The notes under the pieces are model-generated. The model did not search any database. It saw only the letters and a program-made list of their open reading frames with translations, and was not told the DNA's origin. Made by a program: the position numbers and the translations under genes. Below, one piece after another: positions 6,837 to 15,860 of a stretch of DNA of 64,000 nucleotides (position 1 is its first letter; every line of letters starts with the position of its first letter). The stretch comes from Sulfuritalea sp. Its GTDB lineage: Bacteria; Pseudomonadota; Gammaproteobacteria; Burkholderiales; Rhodocyclaceae. Location of the stretch: the NCBI GenBank assembly GCA_030247575.1, contig JAOTRV010000004.1:1-64000 (forward strand). The letters run 5' to 3'.

Positions 6837-8579
6837 CTACAGCTTGTCGAGCTGTTCGCCGATCTTGTCGGACTCGTCGAGTTTCAGGATCTTCGCGACG
6901 CGGGCCGTCAGCTGCGAGGCGTCGGCCATCATGACCTGCTGCTTGACCTCGAGCAGCTGCGCCGGGTGCATGGAAAACTGGCGCAGGCCCATGCCGAGCA
7001 GGAGCCTGGTCAGCTTCGGGTCGCCGGCCATTTCGCCGCAGACCGCGACCGGCATGCCCACGCGCTGCGCGCTCTGGATGGTCTGCGCGATCAGCCTGAG
7101 CACGGCCGGGTGCAGCGGCTCGTAGAGATGGGCGACCGAGCCGTCGGTGCGGTCGATCGCCAGCGTGTACTGGATCAGGTCGTTGGTGCCGATGGACAGG
7201 AAATCCAGCCGGCGCAGGAAGGGGCCGAGCGTCAGCGCCGCGGCCGGAATTTCGATCATGCCGCCGACATGCATGGCCTCGTCGAACTTGTGCCGCGTTT
7301 CGCGCAATTGCGTCTTGGCCAGATCGATCAGGGCCAGCGTCTGCTCGATCTCGTGGGCATGCGCCAGCATCGGCACCAGCAGGCGCACCTTGCCGTAGTG
7401 CGACGCGCGCAATATCGCCCGCAACTGCACCAGGAACAACTGCGGCTCGGCGAGGCAGAAGCGGATCGCGCGCAGGCCCAGCGCCGGGTTGGGCGCGGCA
7501 CGGTTGCCGGCGCGATTGCGCAGGGCGCGGGCTTCCTTTTCGGCGCCGATGTCCAGCGTGCGAACGGTGACCACCTTGTCGCCGAGCGTCTTGACCACGC
7601 TGCGGTAGGCCTCGAACTGCTCGTCCTCGTCGGGCAGCTCGTCGCGGTTCATGAACAGGAATTCGGTGCGGAACAGGCCGACGCCATCGGCGCCGACTTC
7701 CCTGGCGCGTTCGGCATCCTGCGGCAATTCGATGTTGGCGTGCAGCTCGACGTCCTCGTCGTCCAGCGTGCGCGAGCGGGCCGTCACGAGGCGCTTGAGC
7801 TTGGAACGCTCGAGCTCCAGCGCGGTCTTCCTCAGCCGGTACTCCGCCAGCACTCCGGCGTCGGGGTCGACGATCAGCACGCCGCGCGTGCCGTCGACGA
7901 TCAGCAGGTCGTCGTCCTGGATCAGCGGCCGCGCATGCTGCATGCCGACCACCGCCGGGATGGCGAGGCTGCGCGCAACGATGGCGGTATGCGAGGTGAT
8001 GCCGCCCAGGTCGGTGACGAAACCGCCGATCCGGAGGCTCTTGAACTGGATCGTGTCGGCCGGCGAAAGATCCTTGGCGACCACGATCAGGTCGTCATCG
8101 GCGGCGGCCGACTTGCGCTTGGCCAGCTTGCGCGGCTTGCCCTGCAGCACGCGGAGCACGCGCTCGACCACCTGCACGATGTCCTGCTTGCGCTCGCGCA
8201 GGTAGGCGTCTTCGAATTCGTCGAACTGGTCGACCACCAGCTGCATCTGCTGCACCATGGCCCATTCGGCATTGCAGCGGCGTTCGCGGATCAGTTCGCG
8301 CACGCCGTCGGTCAGGGTCGGATCGGCAAGGATCATCGAATGCAGATCGACGAAGGCGGTTAGCTCCGCCGGGGCGCCGGGCACGCTGGCCTCGCTGCGC
8401 AGGGTATTGAGTTCGGCGCTGGCGGTCGCCACCGCGTTGTCGAAACGGATCAGCTCGCCTGCGGCGTCGCGCTCGCGCAACTGGTACTGCGCGACTTCCA
8501 GCATCGCGTGCGACACCAGATGCGCACGGCCGATCGCAATGCCGCCGGAGACCGCCTGGCCGTGGAGGCTGAAAGTCAT
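6837..8579 (-). CDS. ptsI: PTS enzyme I (phosphoenolpyruvate-protein phosphotransferase)
   Basis: Protein of 580 residues, full length for enzyme I. It transfers phosphate from PEP to HPr. The phosphohistidine domain carries GGITSHTAIVAR with the active His at 197. The PEP-utilising TIM barrel follows with GLFRTEFLFMNRDELPDEDEQ and SIGTNDLIQYTLAIDR. The Cys of the VCGEMAGD motif is present. Order HPr, then EI, with EIIA-Man upstream and no sugar-specific EIIB/EIIC nearby, indicates the regulatory, sugar-independent PTS common in betaproteobacteria. Confidence 0.96.
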   Translation of the reverse strand: MTFSLHGQAVSGGIAIGRAHLVSHAMLEVAQYQLRERDAAGELIRFDNAVATASAELNTLRSEASVPGAPAELTAFVDLHSMILADPTLTDGVRELIRERRCNAEWAMVQQMQLVVDQFDEFEDAYLRERKQDIVQVVERVLRVLQGKPRKLAKRKSAAADDDLIVVAKDLSPADTIQFKSLRIGGFVTDLGGITSHTAIVARSLAIPAVVGMQHARPLIQDDDLLIVDGTRGVLIVDPDAGVLAEYRLRKTALELERSKLKRLVTARSRTLDDEDVELHANIELPQDAERAREVGADGVGLFRTEFLFMNRDELPDEDEQFEAYRSVVKTLGDKVVTVRTLDIGAEKEARALRNRAGNRAAPNPALGLRAIRFCLAEPQLFLVQLRAILRASHYGKVRLLVPMLAHAHEIEQTLALIDLAKTQLRETRHKFDEAMHVGGMIEIPAAALTLGPFLRRLDFLSIGTNDLIQYTLAIDRTDGSVAHLYEPLHPAVLRLIAQTIQSAQRVGMPVAVCGEMAGDPKLTRLLLGMGLRQFSMHPAQLLEVKQQVMMADASQLTARVAKILKLDESDKIGEQLDKL

Positions 8580-8610
8580 GAGACGCCCACCCCCCGGCGC
8601 CAGTCGCGGC

Positions 8611-8880
8611 TCACTCCGACTCTCCGAACTTGTTGGCGATGAGATTGACCAGGGCCTGCAGCGCTTCTTCGGCGCGCTCGCCTTCGGTATCGATGATCAC
8701 GCTGGAGCCCTTGCCGGCTGCCAGCATCATCACCCCCATGATGCTCTTGGCGTTGATGCGGCGGCTGCCGCGCTCCATCCAGACCTCGCAGGGAAAGGAA
8801 CCGGCGAGCTGGGTCAGCTTGGCGGAGGCGCGGGCATGCAGGCCCAGCTTGTTGGTGATTTCGGCTTCGGCGCGCGGCAT
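8611..8880 (-). CDS. ptsH: HPr phosphocarrier protein
   Basis: Protein of 89 residues. Active His15 lies in NKLGLHARASAKL, and the regulatory Ser46 lies in INAKSIMGVMMLAAGKG, the site phosphorylated by HPr kinase where present. Length and motifs are canonical. It lies between the EIIA gene (8 bp upstream) and ptsI (31 bp downstream). HPr here likely relays phosphate to the EIIA-Man protein rather than to a sugar permease. Confidence 0.95.
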   Translation of the reverse strand: MPRAEAEITNKLGLHARASAKLTQLAGSFPCEVWMERGSRRINAKSIMGVMMLAAGKGSSVIIDTEGERAEEALQALVNLIANKFGESE

Positions 8881-8888
8881 ATCGGGAT

Positions 8889-9278
8889 TCAGTGTTTGAG
8901 CATGTTAATGACGCCGTCGCGACCGCCGGCGACGGCACGGGTAACCAGGGTGTCCATGTCCTTGTCGCGGTAGGCGATGGCGCGCAGCAGCATCGGCAGG
9001 TTGACGCCGGCGATGCCTTCGATGCGCCCCGGTTCGAGCAGCTTCATGGCGAGGTTGGACGGCGTGGCGCCGTAGATGTCGGTCATGATCAGGACGCCGC
9101 GGCCGCTGTCGACCAGCTTCAGCATGTCGCGCGCCAGCGGCAGGGCGTCCAGCGGATCATCCTGGGCGGCGACGCCGAGCTGCACGATCTGCACCGGCCG
9201 TTTGTTGAGTACGTGGCAGGCGCACTGGATCAGCGCTTCGCCGTAGGTGCTGTGGGTGAGAAGGAATATGCCGATCAT
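8889..9278 (-). CDS. PTS EIIA component, mannose (ManX/AgaF) type
   Basis: Protein of 129 residues with the EIIA-Man fold. The phosphorylatable His9 is in MIGIFLLTHSTYGEAL, followed by GRGVLIMTDIYGATPSNLAMKLL and INMLKH at the C-terminus. No EIIB/C/D genes accompany it, so a regulatory role is likely, as in other betaproteobacteria where EIIA-Man, HPr and EI form a signalling chain. Spacing to ptsH is only 8 bp. Confidence 0.92.
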   Translation of the reverse strand: MIGIFLLTHSTYGEALIQCACHVLNKRPVQIVQLGVAAQDDPLDALPLARDMLKLVDSGRGVLIMTDIYGATPSNLAMKLLEPGRIEGIAGVNLPMLLRAIAYRDKDMDTLVTRAVAGGRDGVINMLKH

Positions 9279-9287
9279 GCTTTTATT

Positions 9288-9476
9288 CTAACGGATCGCG
9301 ATCCAGGCCAGAGCAAGGACGGCGGCAAGAATCAGGAAAATCGACAGTCGCCGGGCCCAGCGCCGCTTGCCGGCTTCCAGCGCATTGTCGGCGTCGACGA
9401 TGTGGCGGATGCGACGCAGCGCGGCGATGCCGACGGTGCGGCGCACGGCGCGCACGATTTCGGGATCGTCCGTCAC
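9288..9476 (-). CDS. Small single-span membrane protein (62 aa), coupled to apbE
   Basis: Starts with GTG at 9476, overlapping the apbE stop by four bases (GTGA). The 62-residue product reads TDDPEIVRAVRRTVGIAALR in its soluble half. A single hydrophobic helix (SIFLILAAVLALAWIAI, about 45-61) ends the protein. It is not recognised as a named family. Tight coupling after apbE and 9 bp before the EIIA start suggests one operon from gshA to ptsI. A longer upstream in-frame ATG would only extend it through the apbE reading frame. Confidence 0.65.
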   Translation of the reverse strand: MTDDPEIVRAVRRTVGIAALRRIRHIVDADNALEAGKRRWARRLSIFLILAAVLALAWIAIR

Positions 9477-10528
9477 CGGCTGATCCCCAGCTTCAGGTCC
9501 GGCACTTCGATCTTCAGCCGCGCCGCCATCGCCGGGGTGGCGCTCGCCGTGCCGTCGGCGTCTACTCTCAGCGCCGCGTCGACGCCGAGCTTCTCGGCCA
9601 TGCCGCGCCACTCGCGGCCGGCGATGAAGATCGGCTTGGAAAGCGCGTCGGAGCGCATGCCGGCATTTGCGCCGGGCGGCATCAGCACCGTTACCGCCTG
9701 CGTGGCATCGGCCGGGAAGCCGCTGCGCGGATCGAGCAGGTGGCAGTAGCGACGGCCGTCCACTTCGAAATAGCGGTGGTAGTCGCCCGAGGTGCCGATG
9801 GCTTCGCCGTCCTTCAGTTCGAGCGTGGCCAGCGGCGCGCCGCCGACGCCCTGCGGCCGCGGGTGCTGGATGCCGATACGCCAGGGCGTGCCGGCCGCAT
9901 CGCGCGTACCCAGAGCCATGACGTTGCCGCCGATGTTGATCAGCGCGTTGGCGACGCCGTCCTGCCTCAGCGACGCCGCCGCGCGATCGAGCGCGACGCC
10001 TTTCAAATAGCCGCCGAAGTCGAGGGCGACGCTCTTGTTGCGGCTGCTGACTCGATTGCCTTCCAGGCGCAGATCGGCGATCGACGGATGCTGCGCCAGC
10101 AGCGCGTGGACCGTCGCCGAGTCCGGCAGGCGCGGCTGTATGTCGTCGGTATGAAAGCCCCAGAGCGCGATCAGGCGGCCGATGCCGGGATCGAACAGAT
10201 GGTCGCCCGCGGCGGCAACGGCCCGAGCCTCGCCAATGTAGCCGGCCAACTCGGCGCCGACCTCGTGGCTGCGCCCGGCGGCGATGGCGTCATTCAGGGC
10301 CGACAGTTCGGAAGGCTGCCAGGCGTGATAGCTGCGGTGCAGCCGGTCGAATTCGCGCAGCACGCGATTGCCGGCGGTGCGGGCCTGGGCTTCGGGCAAC
10401 CCGGCGATCAGCACTTCGACGCGGGTGCCGAAGACATAGGACTCCTGCCGCCACGGCACGGGCTGCCCGCAAGCCGCGAGCAGCCATGCCGCGGCGAGCA
10501 GGGTCAGGAGGCGGCGGACGTCCGGCAC
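9473..10528 (-). CDS. apbE: FAD:protein FMN transferase, lipoprotein form
   Basis: Protein of 351 residues attaching FMN covalently to target flavoproteins such as NqrB/NqrC or RnfG/RnfD. The N-terminus is a lipoprotein signal peptide with lipobox LLAAC (RRLLTLLAAAWLLAACG). ApbE motifs follow: ALWGFHTDD, VALDFGGYLKGVALDRAA, ALINIGGNVMALG and YCHLLDPRSGFPA. The GTG start at 10528 lies inside the 3' end of gshB (25-bp overlap). It is the only start that keeps the signal peptide. One copy of the dispersed 24-bp motif encodes LRVDADGTA near the C-terminus. Confidence 0.9.
   Translation of the reverse strand: MPDVRRLLTLLAAAWLLAACGQPVPWRQESYVFGTRVEVLIAGLPEAQARTAGNRVLREFDRLHRSYHAWQPSELSALNDAIAAGRSHEVGAELAGYIGEARAVAAAGDHLFDPGIGRLIALWGFHTDDIQPRLPDSATVHALLAQHPSIADLRLEGNRVSSRNKSVALDFGGYLKGVALDRAAASLRQDGVANALINIGGNVMALGTRDAAGTPWRIGIQHPRPQGVGGAPLATLELKDGEAIGTSGDYHRYFEVDGRRYCHLLDPRSGFPADATQAVTVLMPPGANAGMRSDALSKPIFIAGREWRGMAEKLGVDAALRVDADGTASATPAMAARLKIEVPDLKLGISR
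9546..9569 (+). repeat. Dispersed 24-bp motif, copy 2 (in apbE)
   Basis: One mismatch (position 10). Antisense to the gene; encodes RVDADGTA. Confidence 0.85.
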
Positions 10529-11460
10529 TCCCTTTCCAGGGCGTCGATGGCCAGCGCGGCGACGTCGAACTTCATCTGCCGGGTTATCTCGACGAAGCAG
10601 GTCGGGCTGGTGACGTTGATCTCGGTCAGGCAGTCGCCGATCACGTCGAGGCCGACGATCAGCAGGCCGCGCGCCCAGAGAACCGGCGCCAGCGCCTCGG
10701 CGATTTCGCGGTCGCGGCCGAGCAGCGGGCGCGCCACGCCCTTGCCGCCGGCGGCGAGATTGCCGCGCGATTCGCCGGGCTTCGGTATCCGCGCCAGACA
10801 GTAGGGCACGGGTTCGCCGGCGATCAGCAGGATGCGCTTGTCGCCCTGACTGATGGCCGGCAGGTAGCGCTGCGCCATGATGCTGCGTGCGCCGAAGCTG
10901 GTCAGGGTTTCGACGATGACGTTGCGATTGGGATCGTCCTTCAGGACGCGGAAAATGCTGCTGCCGCCCATGCCGTCGAGCGGCTTGAGGATGACGTCGC
11001 CGAGTTCGTCGATGAAGGCGTGGATGTCGGCCGGGTCGCGGGCGATCAGCGTGGTCGGCGTGTATTGCGGAAATTCGGTGATGGCGACCTTTTCGGAATG
11101 GTCGCGAATCGAACGCGGCTTGTTCCAGATGCGCGCGCCGTCGGCCTCGGCGCGTTCCAGCAGCCAGGTGGCGGCGACGTACTCGAAATCGAAGGGCGGG
11201 TCCTGGCGCATCAATACGGCATCCCAGGCGGTCAGTGGCAGCACGGCGTCTTCGGCGACGGCGTACCACGCCGTGTCGTCAGCGCCGACTTTCAGGCGCT
11301 GCGCGCGCGCGGCGACGACGCCCTCGCGCCAGGTCAGTGCCGCGCGCTGGATGGCCCATACCTCGTGGCCGCGCTTCGCCGCCGTGCGCATCATGGCGAC
11401 CGACGAATCCTTGTACGCCTTGAGGCCTTCCAGCGGATCGAGGATGAACGCGAATTTCAT
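10504..11460 (-). CDS. gshB: Glutathione synthetase
   Basis: ATP-grasp ligase of 318 residues joining gamma-glutamylcysteine and glycine. It shows FILDPLEGLKAYKDSSVAMM at the N-terminus, GDVILKPLDGMGGSSIFR (ATP-grasp loop), EPVPYCLARIPKPGESRGNLAAGGKG and GLDVIGDCLTEINVTSPTC (metal site). The length is normal. It starts 3 bp after gshA and overlaps apbE. A dispersed-motif copy supplies KVGADDTA near residue 60, in a region between strands. Confidence 0.96.
   Translation of the reverse strand: MKFAFILDPLEGLKAYKDSSVAMMRTAAKRGHEVWAIQRAALTWREGVVAARAQRLKVGADDTAWYAVAEDAVLPLTAWDAVLMRQDPPFDFEYVAATWLLERAEADGARIWNKPRSIRDHSEKVAITEFPQYTPTTLIARDPADIHAFIDELGDVILKPLDGMGGSSIFRVLKDDPNRNVIVETLTSFGARSIMAQRYLPAISQGDKRILLIAGEPVPYCLARIPKPGESRGNLAAGGKGVARPLLGRDREIAEALAPVLWARGLLIVGLDVIGDCLTEINVTSPTCFVEITRQMKFDVAALAIDALERECRTSAAS
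11270..11293 (+). repeat. Dispersed 24-bp motif, copy 3 (in gshB)
   Basis: One mismatch (position 10). Antisense to the gene; encodes KVGADDTA. Confidence 0.85.
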
Positions 11461-11463
11461 GGC

Positions 11464-12753
11464 TTACACCGCCGGCGCGGCGCGTTCGAGTTCGAGCGAG
11501 GCCGCCAGCATGGCCAGCCGCGCCACCACGCCATAGGCATAGAAGCGGTTGGGCGGCGCGTCCGGGTCGAGCTGGGCATCGGGCAGGGTGCAGCCGGTCT
11601 GGAAGGCCAGCGGCTTGAAGGTCATGCCCGGCGCATTGAGGTTCTCGTCGATGCCGCGCGCCGTATTGACGCGGTAGAAGCCGCCGACCACGTAGCGGTC
11701 GATCATGTACACCACCGGCTCGGCGGTGCCTTCGTCGACGCGTTCGAAGGTCGGCACGCCTTCCTGGATGATGACTTCGGTGACGGCCATGCCTTCCTTC
11801 ACCACCGCCATCTTGTTGCGCTGCTTGCGATTGAGATTCTTCACCTCGCTGGCATCCTTCACCGTCATGATGCCCATGCCGTAGGTGCCAGCGTCGGCCT
11901 TGACGATGACGAAGGGCTCCGACTCGATGCCGTATTCCTTGTACTTGGCGCGCATGCGGTAGAGCAGCGTGTCGATGTTGGCGGCGAGGCATTCCTCGCC
12001 CGAACGCTCGTGAAAATTCACCTTGCCGCAGACCTCGAATTCGGGATTGATCAGCCAGGGATCGATGCCGATCTCGGCGGCGAAGGCGAGCGCGACTTCC
12101 TGGTAGGCGGCGAAATGCTGCGACTTGCGCCGCACGTGCCAGCCGGCCCACAGCGGCGGGATCAGGAACTGCTCGTCGATGTTGGCGAGCAGTTCCGGCA
12201 CGCCGCCCGAGAGGTCGTTGTTGAGCAGCACCGCGCAGGGGTCGAAGCCTTCCAGGCCGAGGCGGCGGCCGCCGGGGCCGATGCGCTTCAGCGGTTCCAG
12301 CGTGAGTTCGTGTCCGTCGGGCAGATCGAGCGTGGTGGCGTCGGTGATCTCCGGCAGCAGGCTGCCGATGCGCACGTTGAGCCCGGTGTGATGCAGGATG
12401 TTGGCAAGACGCGCCACGTTCATCAGGTAGAACTGGTTGCGCGTGTGGTTCTCCGGCACCAGCAGAAGATTCCTCGCCTCGGGGCAGATCTTCTCGATGG
12501 CCGACATCGCGGCCTGCACGCACAGCGGCAGAAAGGCCGGATTCAGGTTGTTGAAGCCGCCGGGAAAGAGGTTGGTGTCGACCGGCGCCAGCTTGAAGCC
12601 GGCATTGCGCAGATCGACCGAGCTGTAGAAGGGCGGCGTGTGCTCCAGCCATTGGGTGCGCAGCCAGCGCTCGACCGTGGTGTCGTTGTCGAGGATGCGC
12701 CGCTCGAGTTCGAGCAGCGGGCCGGTCAGCGCCGTGGTGAGGTGGGGAACCAT
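11464..12753 (-). CDS. gshA: Glutamate-cysteine ligase (proteobacterial gshA_ferroox type)
   Basis: Protein of 429 residues of the third GshA class, distinct from the E. coli type. It catalyses gamma-glutamylcysteine formation, the rate-limiting step of glutathione synthesis. Typical stretches are SVDLRNAGFKLAPVDTNLFP, GGFNNLNP, LVPENHTRNQFYL, VIVKADAGTYGMGIMTV and FYRVNTARGIDENLNAPGM. It is followed at 3 bp by gshB. It is probably the first gene of the gshA-gshB-apbE-EIIA-ptsHI transcript, because the next upstream gene, modC, ends 87 bp away. Confidence 0.93.
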   Translation of the reverse strand: MVPHLTTALTGPLLELERRILDNDTTVERWLRTQWLEHTPPFYSSVDLRNAGFKLAPVDTNLFPGGFNNLNPAFLPLCVQAAMSAIEKICPEARNLLLVPENHTRNQFYLMNVARLANILHHTGLNVRIGSLLPEITDATTLDLPDGHELTLEPLKRIGPGGRRLGLEGFDPCAVLLNNDLSGGVPELLANIDEQFLIPPLWAGWHVRRKSQHFAAYQEVALAFAAEIGIDPWLINPEFEVCGKVNFHERSGEECLAANIDTLLYRMRAKYKEYGIESEPFVIVKADAGTYGMGIMTVKDASEVKNLNRKQRNKMAVVKEGMAVTEVIIQEGVPTFERVDEGTAEPVVYMIDRYVVGGFYRVNTARGIDENLNAPGMTFKPLAFQTGCTLPDAQLDPDAPPNRFYAYGVVARLAMLAASLELERAAPAV

Positions 12754-12840
12754 GGGTGGAGTATGGGATTCAGTGAACGATGGCCAATGGCAAAGTGTAG
12801 CAGCCCGGACCCGATCCGGCGGGCAAGCGGCAGGTGGCGC

Positions 12841-13911
12841 CTACTTCAGCAGGGCGACGCCCTTGATCTGGGCATGGACATCCAGGCCCGGTTTCAGGCC
12901 GAGCACGTCGACCGATTTGCGCGTGACGCGGGCGAGGATCGCGGTACCGCCGAGATCGAGGCTCACCACGCACTGGCTGGCACCGGCCGCCGTGACGGCC
13001 GTGATCCGCGCCGGCAGGATGTTGATGATGCTGGTCCCGGTTTGCGCCGCGAGGGTGATGCTGACGTCGCGCGCGAGAACCCGCACCCGCACCCTCTGGC
13101 CGACGTCGCGCGCCTGGCGCGGCAGGCTCAGCCGGCCGCCCGGAAATTCGACCGTCGTCAGCTGGTAGCTTTCGTCGTGAGCCGCAACGCCGGCCTCGAT
13201 CAGGGCGCCTTCTGCGTCGTCGCGCGACAGGCGCAGGTCGGCCCGCGCCATGAGCTCGATGATCGGGCCCTGCGCCACCACCCGCCCGGCGTCGAGCACC
13301 AGCATATGATCGGCCAGCCGCGCGACTTCGTCGATGGCATGGCTGACATACAGCACCGGAATGTCGAGGCTGTCGTGCAGGCGCTCCAGATAAGGCAGGA
13401 CTTCCTGCTTGCGCGCCTGGTCCAGCGCCGCCAGCGGCTCGTCCATCAGCAGCAGGCGCGGGCTGACGCCCAGCGCGCGGGCGATGGCGACGCGCTGCCG
13501 CTCGCCGCCCGACAGCCGGTCGGGCTTGCGCTCCATCAGGTGGCCGATGCCGAGCAGATCAATGACGTCGTCGAGCGCCACCTTGCGCGATGACGTCGGT
13601 ATGCGGCTGAGGCCGTAGTCGAGATTGCGCCGCACGTCCAGGTGCGGAAACAGGCGCGCGTCCTGGAACACGTAGCCGAGCGGACGCTCGTGCGTCGGCA
13701 GGAAGGTATCCGCGTCCTGCCAGACGGCATCGCCCACCGCCAGATAGCCGTCCGTCGCCTTTTCCAGCCCCGCGATCAGCCGCAGCAAGGTGGTCTTGCC
13801 CGAGCCGGAGGGGCCGAAGATCGCGGTCACGCCGCGCGCGGGCAGGCGCAGGTCGACATCGAGGCCGAAGCCCGGATAGGCGTGACGGAAGCGGGTGGCC
13901 AGCTCGTTCAT
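12841..13911 (-). CDS. modC: Molybdate ABC transporter ATP-binding protein
   Basis: Protein of 356 residues. The ABC domain shows Walker A GPSGSGKTT, Q-loop GYVFQDARLFPHLDV, signature LSGGERQRVAIARAL and Walker B LLLMDEP. A C-terminal TOBE/Mop-like molybdate-binding domain (about 290-356, ARITAVTAAGASQCVVSLDLGG) distinguishes ModC from general ABC ATPases. It powers molybdate import with ModB and ModA. The start overlaps the modB stop by four bases. Confidence 0.95.
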   Translation of the reverse strand: MNELATRFRHAYPGFGLDVDLRLPARGVTAIFGPSGSGKTTLLRLIAGLEKATDGYLAVGDAVWQDADTFLPTHERPLGYVFQDARLFPHLDVRRNLDYGLSRIPTSSRKVALDDVIDLLGIGHLMERKPDRLSGGERQRVAIARALGVSPRLLLMDEPLAALDQARKQEVLPYLERLHDSLDIPVLYVSHAIDEVARLADHMLVLDAGRVVAQGPIIELMARADLRLSRDDAEGALIEAGVAAHDESYQLTTVEFPGGRLSLPRQARDVGQRVRVRVLARDVSITLAAQTGTSIINILPARITAVTAAGASQCVVSLDLGGTAILARVTRKSVDVLGLKPGLDVHAQIKGVALLK

Positions 13912-14588
13912 GTGCGCAGCATCGTCGCGCGACGATTGAAGGCGTAGAGCAGGAACAGCGTGACAAAGGAGAAGCCCATCAGCAGGATGGCGAGTTCATG
14001 GGCCTGCCCGTATTCCAGCGCCTCGACGTGGTCGTAGATCTGCACCGAGACCACGCGCGTCTGCCCCGGAATGTTGCCGCCGACCATCAGCACCACGCCG
14101 AATTCGCCGACCGTGTGGGCGAAGCCGAGCACGGCCGCGGTGACGAAGCCGGGCCGCGCCAGCGGCAGGGCCACGGTGAAAAAGCGGTCGCGCGGAGTGG
14201 CACGCAAGGTGGCGGCCGCTTCGAGCAGGCCGGGACCGATCGCGGCGAAGGCGTTCTGTATCGGCTGCACGACGAAGGGCAGGGAATAGAACACCGAGGC
14301 GACGACGAGGCCGGTGAAAGTGAAGGGCAAGGTGCCGAGCCCCAGCGCCTGCGTGATTTGGCCGACGGGTCCGTGCGGTCCCATCGCCACCAGCAGGTAG
14401 AAGCCCAGCACCGAGGGCGGCAGCACGATGGGCAGGGCGACGACGGCCTCCACCGCCGGCTTCAGCCGGGAATGCGTGTTCGCCAGCCACCAGGCGATCG
14501 GCGTGCCGATCAGCAGCAGCAGGGCCGTGACGACCGACGCCAGCTTTATTGTCAGCAGGATGGCCTCGATGTTGGCGGCGGCGAACAT
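13908..14588 (-). CDS. modB: Molybdate ABC transporter permease
   Basis: Integral membrane protein of 226 residues with about five to six helices and the permease EAA-type loop (LLEAAATLRATPRDRFFTVALPLARPG). WWLANTHSRLK and PIVLPPSVLGFYLLVAMG are typical of ModB. It forms the channel of ModABC, starts 6 bp after modA and overlaps modC by four bases. Confidence 0.95.
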   Translation of the reverse strand: MFAAANIEAILLTIKLASVVTALLLLIGTPIAWWLANTHSRLKPAVEAVVALPIVLPPSVLGFYLLVAMGPHGPVGQITQALGLGTLPFTFTGLVVASVFYSLPFVVQPIQNAFAAIGPGLLEAAATLRATPRDRFFTVALPLARPGFVTAAVLGFAHTVGEFGVVLMVGGNIPGQTRVVSVQIYDHVEALEYGQAHELAILLMGFSFVTLFLLYAFNRRATMLRT

Positions 14589-14594
14589 GACTGT

Positions 14595-15388
<794 letters not shown>

Positions 15389-15408
15389 CGGCGCAAAAAA
15401 TTTTCGGC

Positions 15409-15768
15409 CTAGGTTTTGGCGGAACCTGCCATCAGGCGCTCGAAGGCTTTCATCTCGGGCGCCACGGCGATGGCCGCCTTGGTTTCCATGGCGCGGTAGC
15501 GCGTCAGCACATCCGCGCCGAACCCGGTGACGCGCGCCCCGCCGCCGCCGGCGCCGCCGGTCAGCGTCTCCACCAGCGGCGAGCGGAACGAACGATTCAT
15601 CACCTCGACCAGGTTCCATGCCCGGCGATAGGACATGCCCAACTCGCGGCCCGCGGCGGAAATCGAGCCGCTGCGGGCAATGGCCTCAAGCAGGTCGGCC
15701 TTCCCCGGGCCGAGGGCGATCTCGGCGCCCAGCAGGATGCGCAATCTGGGTTTCGCTGGTTTGGACAT
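15409..15768 (-). CDS. modE: ModE-type molybdate-responsive regulator (DNA-binding domain only)
   Basis: Winged-helix protein of 119 residues with LRILLGAEIALGPGKADLLEAIARSGSIS at the N-terminus, AAGRELGMSYRRAWNLVEVMN as the recognition region, and VTGFGADVLTRYRAME as the wing end. It lacks the C-terminal Mop domains of E. coli ModE, so molybdate sensing must work differently or need a partner. It is divergent from nothing: it lies upstream of modABC in the same direction, with a ModE-like box in front of it and another in front of modA. Confidence 0.88.
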   Translation of the reverse strand: MSKPAKPRLRILLGAEIALGPGKADLLEAIARSGSISAAGRELGMSYRRAWNLVEVMNRSFRSPLVETLTGGAGGGGARVTGFGADVLTRYRAMETKAAIAVAPEMKAFERLMAGSAKT

Positions 15769-15790
15769 GGTGTAGCGAAGCGGCGTTGTC

Positions 15791-15816
15791 TCGATATATA
15801 CGGCGAAGCATAGCGA
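15791..15816. promoter_or_regulatory. ModE box upstream of modE (autoregulation)
   Basis: TCGATATATAC, a 7-bp spacer and CATAGCGA reproduce the spacing and half-sites of the box before modA. It lies 23-48 bp upstream of the modE ATG, so modE probably controls its own transcription. Confidence 0.7.
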
Positions 15817-15860
15817 AACCCGGCTTGATTGTCCAAGGTGGGTCGTTCGCTTGACGGCGC

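Noticed and set aside
12822..12846. Degenerate dispersed-motif copy at the end of modC (GGCGCCTACTTCAGC)
   Set aside because: Only the core matches; the GCCGTG arm is missing.
10486..13593. A 1,035-codon forward ORF opposite apbE-gshB-gshA-modC
   Set aside because: It is antisense to four well-identified genes; its His/Gly/Ala/Arg-rich sequence is typical of the shadow frame in high-GC DNA.
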